A stretch of DNA of 64,000 nt from an uncultured Microbulbifer sp. (lineage in GTDB: Bacteria; Pseudomonadota; Gammaproteobacteria; Pseudomonadales; Cellvibrionaceae), in contig NZ_CANLDD010000002.1 of NCBI RefSeq assembly GCF_947489355.1, positions 62,001-126,000 of the forward strand. The letters run 5' to 3'. The stretch's first letter is position 1; every line of letters begins with the position of its first letter. Made by a program: the position numbers and the translations under genes. Below, piece by piece: positions 45,160-54,023 of the stretch. The notes under the pieces were generated by a model, which was given only the letters and a program-made list of their open reading frames with translations, did not search any database and was not told the origin of the DNA.

Positions 45160-45425
45160 TGGCCTGTAGGAAACGCCATATTCAAAAACCCAAGGATTTT
45201 CCTTAAATTGAGATCCGCATTTACAGTGGCCTCCACCACAGCGGACTCCCCCTGGGTGCGCAGGGGTAAAAATAAATAGGGGGTGACGGCAAAGCGCCAG
45301 TCGATTGCAAAACCTCGGTAGCCATTGACGGTGGCGCTGTACGCGATGGCGTGGCTCCCTGACGAGGAGGGTAGACCTTGCCGCCCGGTTTGGGCCGTTG
45401 CTCCTTGGCAAAACAGCACCAGCAT
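45156..45425 (-). CDS. Doubtful small exported protein or gene remnant
   Basis: An 89-codon frame starting MLVLFCQGATAQ, followed by SHAIAYSATVNGYRGFAID and WRFAVTPYLFLPLRTQGES. The periodic residues look protein-like and the start could be a truncated signal sequence. It matches no family I know and overlaps the MBL gene stop by 4 bases. A frame just upstream (MVKILSTLCWCCFA at about 45451) could be the original signal sequence, now out of frame, which would make this a frameshifted remnant. Confidence 0.3.
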   Translation of the reverse strand: MLVLFCQGATAQTGRQGLPSSSGSHAIAYSATVNGYRGFAIDWRFAVTPYLFLPLRTQGESAVVEATVNADLNLRKILGFLNMAFPTGH

Positions 45426-45658
45426 AGGGTCGAGAGTATTTTCACCATACCTGCCTCTACCACCCAGAACGCCCGCTGTGATCCCGCTGTGATCCCTCTG
45501 GTATCAACCAGCACACCGGCAGGTACACCAGCCGGTGAAAGAAAAATAATAACGGCAAACACAGGAAGCTTGCTGATTTCGACGGGGTAGTAGAAACAGC
45601 CGCCGCACCGTATCTCTGGTGCGATGGCTATGTGCACTGGGCAGTGCGTAGAGGTCAA
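45160..45658. other. Stretch between the MBL gene and lysS
   Basis: About 500 bases with no recognisable gene except the doubtful minus-strand frame at 45156-45425. No terminator for lysS, which ends at 45659 on the minus strand, could be identified. Nothing else is seen. Confidence 0.5.
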
Positions 45659-47143
45659 TCAACCATTCGCTTCCGGGCGCATATGCGGGAACAGCAGCAC
45701 ATCGCGAATAGACGGGGCGTTGGTCAACAGCATCACCAGGCGATCGATGCCGATACCCTCACCGGCGGTGGGCGGCAGGCCGTACTCCAGGGCGCGGATG
45801 TAGTCGGCGTCATAGTGCATGGCCTCGTCATCACCCGCTTCCTTCTCTGCCACCTGAGCCTTGAAGCGCTCCGCCTGGTCTTCCGCATCGTTCAACTCGG
45901 AGAAGCCGTTGGCGATTTCGCGGCCACCCACAAAGAATTCGAAGCGGTCAGTCACAAAGGGGTTGTCATCGTTGCGACGCGCCAGCGGAGATACCTCGGT
46001 GGGGTATTCGGTGATAAAGGTGGGCTGGTCAAGGCGGTGCTCCACGGTTTTCTCGAAAATTTCGATCTGCACCTTGCCCAAGCCCCAGCTGTCTTTGAGC
46101 GGAATATCGAGTTTCTCCGCCAGAGTCCGGGCGGATTCGATATTGTCAATATCCGCCGCGGTCAGCTCCGGATTGAAATGCAGGATGGAATCGAATACAG
46201 ACAGGCGTGAAAACGGCTTGGAAAAGTCGTAACGGCGGCCCTGGTATTCCACCGTAGTGGCATTCAGCACATCCTCGCAAATACCGCGCAACATCTTTTC
46301 TGTGAGATCCATCAGGTCGCTGTAGTCCGCGTAGGCCTGGTAGAACTCAAGCATGGTGAACTCGGGGTTGTGGCGGGTGGACAAACCTTCGTTGCGGAAA
46401 TTGCGGTTGATCTCGTAAACCCGCTCGAATCCCCCCACCACCAAGCGTTTCAGGTACAGCTCCGGTGCGATGCGCAGGTACATATCGATATCCAGCGCAT
46501 TGTGATGCGTCACAAACGGACGCGCACTGGCACCGCCGGGAATCACCTGCAGCATGGGGGTTTCCACCTCCATAAACTGTTGGCCATTGAGAAACTGGCG
46601 AATGTACTCGATAATTTTAGAGCGTACACGGAACACTTCACGGGCTTCAGGCGTGGCAATCAGGTCCACATAGCGCTGGCGGTAGCGCAGTTCCTGGTCG
46701 GCAATGCCGTGGAATTTTTCCGGCAGCGGGCGCAGCGCTTTGGTGAGCAGAGTGTACTCTTCGCAGTTAACGTAGAGATCGCCCTTACCAGATTTGTGCA
46801 ATGTGCCTTTTACACCGACGATATCGCCGATATCCCAGGCACCGAAACGCGCCTTAATGTCTCTCTGTGCCGCCTTGTCTGCATACAGCTGGATGCGGCC
46901 GGACACATCCTGGATCACCATAAAGGGCCCGCGTTTCGCCAGGATACGCCCAGCTACGCACGCGCTTTTACCCAGCTCTTCCAGTTCCTCTTTCTGTTTA
47001 TCGCCGAACTCAGCTTGCAGGTCGGCAGCGAGGTTCTCACGGCGAAAACTGTTGGGGAAAGCATTGCCCTTCTCGCGCAGAGCGGAAAGCTTGGTGCGGC
47101 GCTCGGCGATCAGTTTGTTTTCGTCTTGCTGGATATCAGTCAT
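45659..47143 (-). CDS. lysS: Lysyl-tRNA synthetase, class II
   Basis: Charges tRNA-Lys. The 494-residue protein has the N-terminal OB-fold ([20 protein letters not shown]), class II motif 1 ([18 protein letters not shown]), motif 2 ([26 protein letters not shown], quoted here only in part) and motif 3 ([16 protein letters not shown]). Length is normal (E. coli LysS 505). It follows prfB after 72 bases on the same strand, the arrangement prfB-lysS seen in E. coli. Confidence 0.97.
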   Translation of the reverse strand: MTDIQQDENKLIAERRTKLSALREKGNAFPNSFRRENLAADLQAEFGDKQKEELEELGKSACVAGRILAKRGPFMVIQDVSGRIQLYADKAAQRDIKARFGAWDIGDIVGVKGTLHKSGKGDLYVNCEEYTLLTKALRPLPEKFHGIADQELRYRQRYVDLIATPEAREVFRVRSKIIEYIRQFLNGQQFMEVETPMLQVIPGGASARPFVTHHNALDIDMYLRIAPELYLKRLVVGGFERVYEINRNFRNEGLSTRHNPEFTMLEFYQAYADYSDLMDLTEKMLRGICEDVLNATTVEYQGRRYDFSKPFSRLSVFDSILHFNPELTAADIDNIESARTLAEKLDIPLKDSWGLGKVQIEIFEKTVEHRLDQPTFITEYPTEVSPLARRNDDNPFVTDRFEFFVGGREIANGFSELNDAEDQAERFKAQVAEKEAGDDEAMHYDADYIRALEYGLPPTAGEGIGIDRLVMLLTNAPSIRDVLLFPHMRPEANG

Positions 47144-47215
47144 GGTGATCTATCAGTTATGTGAGTGATATTGCCCCCTATCGACGAGGGGCGCGGTGAG
47201 GGTGGAGACCTTGAA

Positions 47216-48311
47216 TCAGAGGCCGGCTTTCAGACTGGCTTGGATGAACTGGTCCAGATTTCCATCCAGTACTGCTTGACAGTTGCTGGTCTGGACACTG
47301 GTGCGCAGGTCTTTGATACGTTGGTCATCCAGAACGTAGGAGCGGATCTGGCTGCCCCAGCCGATATCGGCCTTGCTGTCTTCCATGGCCTGTTTTTCCG
47401 CATTGCGCTTGAGCATTGCCTGCTCGTACATTTTTGCGCGCAACATCTTCCAGGCCTTGTCGCGATTCTGGTGCTGGGAGCGCTCGCTCTGGCACTGCAC
47501 CACGATACCGGATTCCGTATGCGTCAAGCGCACAGCGGAGTCGGTTTTATTGACGTGCTGGCCGCCGGCACCAGAGGCACGGTAGGTATCTTCACGCACC
47601 TGGGATTTATCAATTTCAATCTCGATATTGTCTTCAATTTCCGGGGATACAAACACGGAAGAAAAGGAAGTGTGGCGGCGGTTACCGGAGTCAAAAGGGG
47701 ATTTACGCACTAAACGATGCACACCGGTTTCGGTGCGCAACCAGCCAAAGGCATGATCCCCGGAAAAATGTACGGTGGCACTCTTGATACCTGCCACTTC
47801 ACCGGCGGACACCTCCTCCAGAGTGGCCTTGAAACCGTGGGATTCTCCCCAGCGTAAATACATCCGCAACAGCATTTCCGCCCAGTCCTGGGCCTCGGTA
47901 CCGCCGGAACCCGCCTGGATATCCAGATAGGCATTGTTCTCGTCGTTCTCGCCGGAGAACATACGACGGAACTCCAGGAGTCCAAGCTGTTGCTGCAACC
48001 CTTCGATCTCCGCCGAGACCTCATTCACAGAGTTCTCATCATTCTCTTCTACCGCCAGCTCCAGCAGCTCGCGGCAATCGGAGATGCCGGCATCGAGATT
48101 CTCAATGGTGGCCACCACCGCTTCCAGGGAGGAGCGCTCGCGCCCCAGTGCCTGTGCGCGGTCCGGGTCATCCCAGACACTCGGCTCTGCCAGTTCCAGT
48201 TCGACCTCGGTCAGGCGTTCTTTCTTACTGGCATAGTCAAAGATACCCCCTAAGAACATCGGTGCGCTCTTCGAGGTCTTTTAATTGATTGAGAAAGGGA
48301 TTGATTTCCAT
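47216..48311 (-). CDS. prfB: Peptide chain release factor 2, with programmed +1 frameshift
   Basis: Recognises UGA and UAA stop codons. The open frame from ATG 48311 begins [16 protein letters not shown] and stops at an in-frame TGA (48239-48237) after codon 24; a +1 shift at CTT-TGA-C continues as [14 protein letters not shown] to 47216. The shift site is preceded by the AGGGGG internal Shine-Dalgarno, as in E. coli prfB. Downstream are the anticodon-like SPF in [15 protein letters not shown] and the catalytic GGQ in [14 protein letters not shown]. The total is about 364 residues. lysS follows. Confidence 0.96.
48237..48251 (-). promoter_or_regulatory. prfB programmed frameshift site
   Basis: On the minus strand the sequence is AGGGGGTATCTTTGA: internal Shine-Dalgarno AGGGGG (48251-48246), 3-base spacer, slippery CTT and in-frame TGA stop (48239-48237). 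When RF2 is scarce, ribosomes shift +1 and complete the protein. This is the classic autoregulatory site of the family. Confidence 0.95.
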
Positions 48312-48638
48312 GAATTCTCGGTGTCCCGGCAACGTAAAGCGGCGCGCATTCTACCCCAGCACATGGGAGCTCTGCCAGTCAGCCGGCAGCCCGAAAGAGC
48401 CCTCTTGGCATATCCTTGAGCCCAGCACTGTCTCCGGAATTGCACACTGCCGGGCTCGCTACCGGTACAACTGCCTACAATCGGGCAAAATCGTGCTGTT
48501 TCCGCGAAAACGCTTTGGACCTGGGGCGCCTGGCTCTCACCAGATGCCGGTTTACAGGCTGTACGGTTGGGAGTTTATTGTCCAGTCTGGAAAGTCCTCA
48601 CTTGTCTGTGGTAGCAAGTAGGGGGCAATGGATAAAGC
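48312..48638. other. Region between the small lipoprotein gene and prfB
   Basis: About 330 bases upstream of prfB and downstream of the lipoprotein gene. Both genes are on the minus strand. The longest frames here lack a ribosome site and family features. No promoter or terminator could be pinned down with confidence. Confidence 0.5.
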
Positions 48639-49088
48639 CTAAGCGCTATTGTCCCGGCACTCGGACATCTGGTACTGGACCTGCTCGGCTGTGTTGTAGC
48701 CCAGTTCCAGGGCGGCATCCAGGGCATCCATGCTGACTTGGTGCAACAGTATATCTCCTGTAGGCGCACCACACATCGAGGGATACATTCTATCGGTGCG
48801 CACACCGCAACGGGATGCCTGCACCACAACATTATTTTCCCGCAACCTGGCCAGGCTCTGCTGCAATGTCATACCACCACCCTCACATTGCTTGCGGCCA
48901 CTTGTGCGGTACACCCACACCAGCGCTCCGGGTTCCGGTACAGGAGGCTTTGAAGCCACCTCCACCGCAGGGCGTTCGGCAGTCTGGGGCTCCTTCTCCA
49001 CGCTTTTTTCCTCTTTGGGCTGCCCGCAAGCACTCACTACCAACACCAATAACAGGGCAAGGAGCGCAGACACGGTGTCTTTGATCAT
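48639..49088 (-). CDS. Small Cys-rich lipoprotein of unknown function
   Basis: A 149-residue lipoprotein: signal peptide ALLALLLVLVVSAC with the lipobox VSAC (Cys at residue 21), then a linker rich in Pro, Glu and Lys and a soluble domain with four more Cys (RKQCEGGG, ASRCGVRTD, PSMCGAP, MSECRD) that could form two disulfides. The pattern GGGMTLQQSLARLRENNVVV is clear but belongs to no named family I know. GGAGG sits 7 bases before ATG 49088. It follows the LysE-type exporter after 40 bases. Confidence 0.8.
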   Translation of the reverse strand: MIKDTVSALLALLLVLVVSACGQPKEEKSVEKEPQTAERPAVEVASKPPVPEPGALVWVYRTSGRKQCEGGGMTLQQSLARLRENNVVVQASRCGVRTDRMYPSMCGAPTGDILLHQVSMDALDAALELGYNTAEQVQYQMSECRDNSA

Positions 49089-49128
49089 CAAAATTCCTCC
49101 AAAATGCATCAATCGGTGGCAGCCTGGC

Positions 49129-49758
49129 TCAGGATAACGCCAACCAGGCGCCCACCAGCAGCATCAGGGTACCAGAAACGCGGTTAATCAGGCGCACATT
49201 TTCAGTGCGCTCCAACAGTCGACTGAGCGCCTGACCACCCCCAGCGTAAATCAGTAAACACAGGGTTTCCAGCAGCAGTATGGTGGCAACCAACACCGAG
49301 AGTTGCGGCGCCAGTGGTTGGTTCTGGTTAATAAAGGGCGGCAACAGGGCTATGAAGAAAGCCCAACCTTTGGGGTTGGCTACGGCGGTGACAAACCCCT
49401 GCGTCATCAGCGCTTTCGCCGAAGGCCGCGCACGCGCGGCACTGTGCCCTACTTCATCGAGAATGGCCAGTTGCCCCCGGGAGTGCCACATTTGCACGCC
49501 CATCCAGGCGAGATAGGCCCCACCGCAATATTTAAACACCTGAAATACAGCCGGGTACTGCACTATCAGCACTGCAGCTCCAAGCACCGCGGCCAGGGCC
49601 ACCAGGGCCACCCCCGCCAACTCGCCCGCCATCATCCAAAGGGTTTGACGCACCCCCACAGTAATGCCCAGACTGAGTGCTAACATCATGCACAATCCCG
49701 GGGTTAGCGAGACAAAGAAACTGGCGGGGGCGAAGAGTGCGAGTACAGACAGATCCAT
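49129..49758 (-). CDS. LysE/RhtB-family amino acid exporter
   Basis: A 209-residue inner-membrane protein of six predicted helices. The N-terminal PASFFVSLTPGLCMMLALSL carries the LysE/RhtB signature, with LPPFINQNQPLAP in the middle and GGGQALSRLLERTENVRLIN near the end. RhtB/RhtC members export homoserine or threonine, LysE basic amino acids, so the substrate here is unknown. It lies close to thrC and hom, and just 8 bases after the EamA exporter gene. ATG 49758 is the conserved start. Confidence 0.88.
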   Translation of the reverse strand: MDLSVLALFAPASFFVSLTPGLCMMLALSLGITVGVRQTLWMMAGELAGVALVALAAVLGAAVLIVQYPAVFQVFKYCGGAYLAWMGVQMWHSRGQLAILDEVGHSAARARPSAKALMTQGFVTAVANPKGWAFFIALLPPFINQNQPLAPQLSVLVATILLLETLCLLIYAGGGQALSRLLERTENVRLINRVSGTLMLLVGAWLALS

Positions 49759-49766
49759 GGCATTGC

Positions 49767-50693
49767 CTAGTGATGGGTACCGCTGTGATTCCCGTAATGA
49801 CTGACCAGCATGCCCGCTAACATCAAGCCACAACCGATCAGCTCGGAAGTGTTGAGCACTTCATTCAAAAACAGCCAACCCGCCCCCAGAGCGAATACCG
49901 CCTCCAGGCTCATGATCACCGTGGCGTGGGAAGGTGTCGCATAGCGCTGGGCCAGAAGTTGGAAGGTGAATGCCAATGCAGTGGAAAAAATCATCATATA
50001 GGCAATCGGCCAGGCCGCATCCACAGCCGACTGTATTGTTGCCTCCTCGCTGAGAAGCGATGCCAGCGCCGACAGCAGACCACACACCAGAAACTGGATA
50101 CAGGCCAGACGCAGTGCATCGTAGCGCTTCACCAGGTGATCGGCAGACAGCACCTGGATGGCGAACACAAAGGCGCTGGCGAATACCATCAGGTCGCCAA
50201 CCAACTGCGACGCCTCACTGAAATCCGCCAACCTGTAGAGGCCAAACAGGGCCAGGCCGATCCCCATCCAGGTCCATCGATTGGTCTTGTGCCCGAGAGA
50301 CAGGCCGATCACCGGCACCAGCAACAGGTAGAAACCGGTAATAAATCCGGCGCGACCGGCAGTGGTATACAGTAGACTCACCTGCTGTAATGCCGCACCG
50401 AGAAACAACCAGAAACCGAGTACAGCGCCGCCGGGCAGACAGGCTGCCCAGCGGTGATTGACGTGCTTGCCGCCCACTTCACCGGGCTGGACCTCTCTGC
50501 GGGAGGACAACCAGTAGACAATCGGAATCAAAATCAGGCCGCCGAGGATAAAGCGCCAGGCATTGAACGCCAGCGGTTCTATATCCGCCATGGCGATTTT
50601 TTGTGGCACAAAAGCAACACCCCAAAACAGGGCCGCCAACAGCAGCAGGATTTCAGCCTGGACTTGTTTGCGCTTCACGGTTTCTACTTCCAT
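49767..50693 (-). CDS. EamA-family (DMT) transporter
   Basis: A 308-residue inner-membrane protein with ten predicted helices in two EamA repeats. The first starts at ILLLLAALFWGVAFVPQKIA and the second near VGDLMVFASAFVFAIQVLSA, the usual tandem duplication of the drug/metabolite transporter superfamily. Substrates include amino acids (RhtA-like), nucleosides and toxic metabolites. Its C-terminal His-rich tail (HYGNHSGTHH) is short. It shares a transcription unit with the LysE-type exporter. Confidence 0.9.
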   Translation of the reverse strand: MEVETVKRKQVQAEILLLLAALFWGVAFVPQKIAMADIEPLAFNAWRFILGGLILIPIVYWLSSRREVQPGEVGGKHVNHRWAACLPGGAVLGFWLFLGAALQQVSLLYTTAGRAGFITGFYLLLVPVIGLSLGHKTNRWTWMGIGLALFGLYRLADFSEASQLVGDLMVFASAFVFAIQVLSADHLVKRYDALRLACIQFLVCGLLSALASLLSEEATIQSAVDAAWPIAYMMIFSTALAFTFQLLAQRYATPSHATVIMSLEAVFALGAGWLFLNEVLNTSELIGCGLMLAGMLVSHYGNHSGTHH

Positions 50694-50758
50694 TCACGTT
50701 TATGAATAACAGCTACGAACAGACTCCATACATCTCGTAACTCTCGAAAAAGGTGACC

Positions 50759-52486
50759 CTATACCACCTCCAATAGGTTCACCATCAACTGCAGAGACTC
50801 CCGCCCGCGAAATTCGTTGACGTCCAATTTAAACGCCATGCGCACTCTCCGCGTGGCCTGGGGCCACTGGCTGGTATCCACATTAAAAGCGATGGCATCG
50901 AGCGCCAGTTGTGGCGCCTGTGGTGGAGCCACCACCATCTTCAGGTGACGCTCACCGACAATGCGCTGCTGCAATAACAGGAACTCGCCATCGAAAACCG
51001 GCTCGGGGAAAGCCTGTCCCCAGGGTGCGCAGGCACGCAACAGTGATGCAGTCTGCAAGTTATAATCCTGAATAGTCAGCTCGCCATCGGAATCAATCAC
51101 AGCCTGCAGGTGGTTTTCATTGAGCCTGTTGCGCACCACCCGCTCAAATGCGGTGCGAAAGGCATCGAGATTTTCTGCCGGCAGACTCAACCCCGCAGCC
51201 ATGGCATGACCACCGAATTTGCTGATCAGTGCGGGATTGACTGCAGCCACATCGCTCAGGGCATCGCGGATATGCAGACCGGGAATAGAGCGCGCGGAGC
51301 CCTTCACCAGGCCATTGTCGCCTTCGGCAAAGGCGATCACCGGGCGGTGAAACTTTTCCTTGACTCGGCTGGCAAGAATACCCACCACACCCTGGTGCCA
51401 GCTGGCATCGTACAGGCACAGACTCCAGGGGATATCCCCTTCCAGACGCAGCGCCTCCAGTGCCGCCAGGGCCTCCCGCTGCATGCCCTGCTCAATCGCC
51501 TTGCGATCCCGGTTGAGTCTATCCAGCTCTCCCGCCAACTCGCGGGCCTCGCCCGGGTCCCGGGTCAGGAGACAGCGAATACCGGTGCCGATATCATCCA
51601 GACGCCCGGCCGCATTGATACGCGGCCCCAGGATAAACCCGATGTCAGTAGTGGAAAGCCGGCGCTGATCGCGCCCAGCTACTTCCAGCAGCGCGACAAT
51701 GCCGGGGCGACAGCGACCGGAGCGGATTCGCGCGATACCCTGGTGCACCAGGATACGGTTGTTGTGATCCAGCGGCACCAGGTCCGCCACAGTACCGAGC
51801 GCCACCAGGTCGAGGTATTCGGCCATATTCGGCGGGGCGATACCGCTCTGCTCGAACCAGCCACACGCCTGCAGGGCGCTGCGCAGGCGACTGAGCAGAT
51901 AGAAAATCACTCCGACGCCGGCCAGGTTTTTACTGGGAAAATCGCAACCCGGCTGGTTCGGATTGACGATGGCATCGGCTTCCGGCAGCTCGCTACCCGG
52001 CAGATGGTGATCGGTCACTATGACCGTTATACCCGCCGCCTTGGCCGCCGCCACCCCGTCGATACTGCTGATACCGTTGTCCACGGTAATCAGCATATCC
52101 GGGGCATAGTCTTTGGCCACCTCGACAATTTCCGGGGTCAGACCGTAACCAAAATCGAAGCGGTTGGGCACCAGAAACTCCACACCCTGCGCGCCCATGG
52201 CACCGAGCGCGAGCATCGCGACCGTGCAACTGGTGGCCCCATCGGCATCGAAGTCCCCCACAATCACAATCTTCTGCTGGGCCCGGACGGCCTCCATCAG
52301 CAGTGTCACGGCGACATTCAGGCCGCGCATTGTCTCGGGTTTCTGTAATCTGGAGAGGCTGTGATCCAGGGCCTCTTCGCTGGCGATGCCGCGACCGAGC
52401 AGTACTCTCTGCAGGATTTTCGGTGTACCAGAAGCAAAACGGCCAGTGGAAAAATCCACTGGCCGGCGCTGAATTTTTGTACTCAT
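50759..52486 (-). CDS. recJ: Single-strand-specific 5'-3' exonuclease RecJ
   Basis: Exonuclease in RecF-pathway recombination and mismatch repair. The 575-residue protein shows the DHH phosphoesterase motifs: IVGDFDADGATSC, MLITVDNGISSID, VIVTDHHLPGSELPEADAIV and the DHHA1-type KFGGHAMAAGLSL. The length equals the family (E. coli 577). The order thrC-recJ and prfB downstream is conserved in gammaproteobacteria, but here two exporters and a lipoprotein separate recJ from prfB. A long antisense open frame across it is an artefact. Confidence 0.97.
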   Translation of the reverse strand: MSTKIQRRPVDFSTGRFASGTPKILQRVLLGRGIASEEALDHSLSRLQKPETMRGLNVAVTLLMEAVRAQQKIVIVGDFDADGATSCTVAMLALGAMGAQGVEFLVPNRFDFGYGLTPEIVEVAKDYAPDMLITVDNGISSIDGVAAAKAAGITVIVTDHHLPGSELPEADAIVNPNQPGCDFPSKNLAGVGVIFYLLSRLRSALQACGWFEQSGIAPPNMAEYLDLVALGTVADLVPLDHNNRILVHQGIARIRSGRCRPGIVALLEVAGRDQRRLSTTDIGFILGPRINAAGRLDDIGTGIRCLLTRDPGEARELAGELDRLNRDRKAIEQGMQREALAALEALRLEGDIPWSLCLYDASWHQGVVGILASRVKEKFHRPVIAFAEGDNGLVKGSARSIPGLHIRDALSDVAAVNPALISKFGGHAMAAGLSLPAENLDAFRTAFERVVRNRLNENHLQAVIDSDGELTIQDYNLQTASLLRACAPWGQAFPEPVFDGEFLLLQQRIVGERHLKMVVAPPQAPQLALDAIAFNVDTSQWPQATRRVRMAFKLDVNEFRGRESLQLMVNLLEVV

Positions 52487-52535
52487 TGTTTCTCAGCTAC
52501 ATTCAAATCCAGCAAACAGGGCCGGAGTCCGGTGA

Positions 52536-53936
52536 CTAATTCCCGCCGGACAGCATGGCCGCCATATAGCCCTGCACCTGGGACAGGTTGTTGGGCAGCA
52601 CCTCGAGTCGCTCCTCGCGCTGCCACAGGTCCTGCATATGGGCCGGCAGGGGAATTGCGGTTTGTGGCAGCGCCTGCGCCACCGCATCGGGGAATTTTGC
52701 CGGGTGCGCGGTGGATAAGCAAACCATGGGCTGTTCGGCGGAGTGACGCACCCGCCGCGCAGCCTCGACACCGATTGCAGTGTGGGGATCGAGCAGGTAC
52801 CCACTGGCCGCAAACTGCTCGCGGATCACCGCCATTGTGCGCGCATCGTCGACCCGATGGCTGGAAAACACCTGCCGCGCTCGTGCCAGGGCCTGCTCAC
52901 TCAAATGCAGAGGGGCACTGCGATCCGCCAGCAGCGCCGCCACAGTGGCGCCATCGTGCGCGTACAGATCGAACAGCAAACGCTCAAAATTGCTCGACAC
53001 CATGATATCCATACTGGGTGACAAACTGTGTACCAGCGGCTTGAGTGTGTGGTCATTACCACTGAGGCAGCGGTGCAGAATATCGTTGGCATTTGTGGCG
53101 ATCACCAGTTGATCAATAGGCAGTCCCATCTGTCGCGCCAGGTAGCCCGCAAAAATATCGCCGAAATTCCCGGTGGGCACGGAAAAATTCACCGTTGTGT
53201 GCGGCGCGCCCAGGCGCAGTGCCGCATAAAAGTAGTAAACGATCTGCGCCATAATGCGCGCCCAGTTGATGGAGTTCACCGCGACCAGGCGGCGTCCGTC
53301 GGGCAGGAAGGACTGGCTGGCAAAGCTGGACTTCACCATGTTCTGGCAATCGTCGAAATTGCCCTCCAGGGCAATATTGAACACATTGTCCGACAGTACC
53401 GTGGTCATCTGTCGGCGCTGCACTTCGGAAACCCGGTTGTGGGGGTGCAGGATAAAAATATCGATATTGTCGCAGTGACGGCAGCCCTCAATCGCCGCCG
53501 AGCCGGTATCCCCCGAGGTGGCCCCCATCACCACCACGCGCTCACCGCGCTTCTTTAGCAGATAGTCGAACAGCTGACCGAGGAACTGCAGGGCAAAATC
53601 CTTGAAGGCCAGTGTCGGACCGTGGAAAAGCTCCAGTATCCACTCATTGGTATCCGTCTGCACCAGCGGCGCTACCGCTCGGTGACGAAACGGCCGGTAA
53701 GCGCGCCCGATGATCTCCCGCAGCACTCGGTCACTGAGATCCCCGCTCACAAAAGGCTGGACAATACGAAATGCCAACTGTTGATAGTCCAACATCGCCA
53801 TAGCGGCAATATCTGCGCGGGAAAACTGCGGCAACGCTTCGGGCATATAGAGACCGCCGTCAGTGGCGAGGCCCGTGAGCACGGTATCAACAAAAGAAAG
53901 CGACGGCGCGCGGCCGCGGGTGCTGACATATTTCAC
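52536..53936 (-). CDS. thrC: Threonine synthase
   Basis: PLP enzyme converting O-phosphohomoserine to threonine. The 466-residue protein opens MKYVSTRGRAPSLSFVDTVL, has the PLP lysine in GPTLAFKDFALQFLG, the phosphate loop GATSGDTGSAAIEGC and the NFSVPTGNFGDIFAGYLARQ substrate segment. Length is that of the longer gammaproteobacterial/Pseudomonas type. It lies 49 bases before recJ and 87 bases after hom in the same orientation. Confidence 0.97.
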   Translation of the reverse strand: MKYVSTRGRAPSLSFVDTVLTGLATDGGLYMPEALPQFSRADIAAMAMLDYQQLAFRIVQPFVSGDLSDRVLREIIGRAYRPFRHRAVAPLVQTDTNEWILELFHGPTLAFKDFALQFLGQLFDYLLKKRGERVVVMGATSGDTGSAAIEGCRHCDNIDIFILHPHNRVSEVQRRQMTTVLSDNVFNIALEGNFDDCQNMVKSSFASQSFLPDGRRLVAVNSINWARIMAQIVYYFYAALRLGAPHTTVNFSVPTGNFGDIFAGYLARQMGLPIDQLVIATNANDILHRCLSGNDHTLKPLVHSLSPSMDIMVSSNFERLLFDLYAHDGATVAALLADRSAPLHLSEQALARARQVFSSHRVDDARTMAVIREQFAASGYLLDPHTAIGVEAARRVRHSAEQPMVCLSTAHPAKFPDAVAQALPQTAIPLPAHMQDLWQREERLEVLPNNLSQVQGYMAAMLSGGN

Positions 53937-54023
53937 AATCGTATTTAGCCCCAGAAGCTAGCGGGAATTACACAACACATGCCATCCTCAAGGGCTGGCG
54001 TGACTTGGCCATACTAGCCGGGA

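Noticed and set aside
51110-52348. 412-codon open frame on the + strand
   Set aside because: It is antisense to recJ and has no protein family features.
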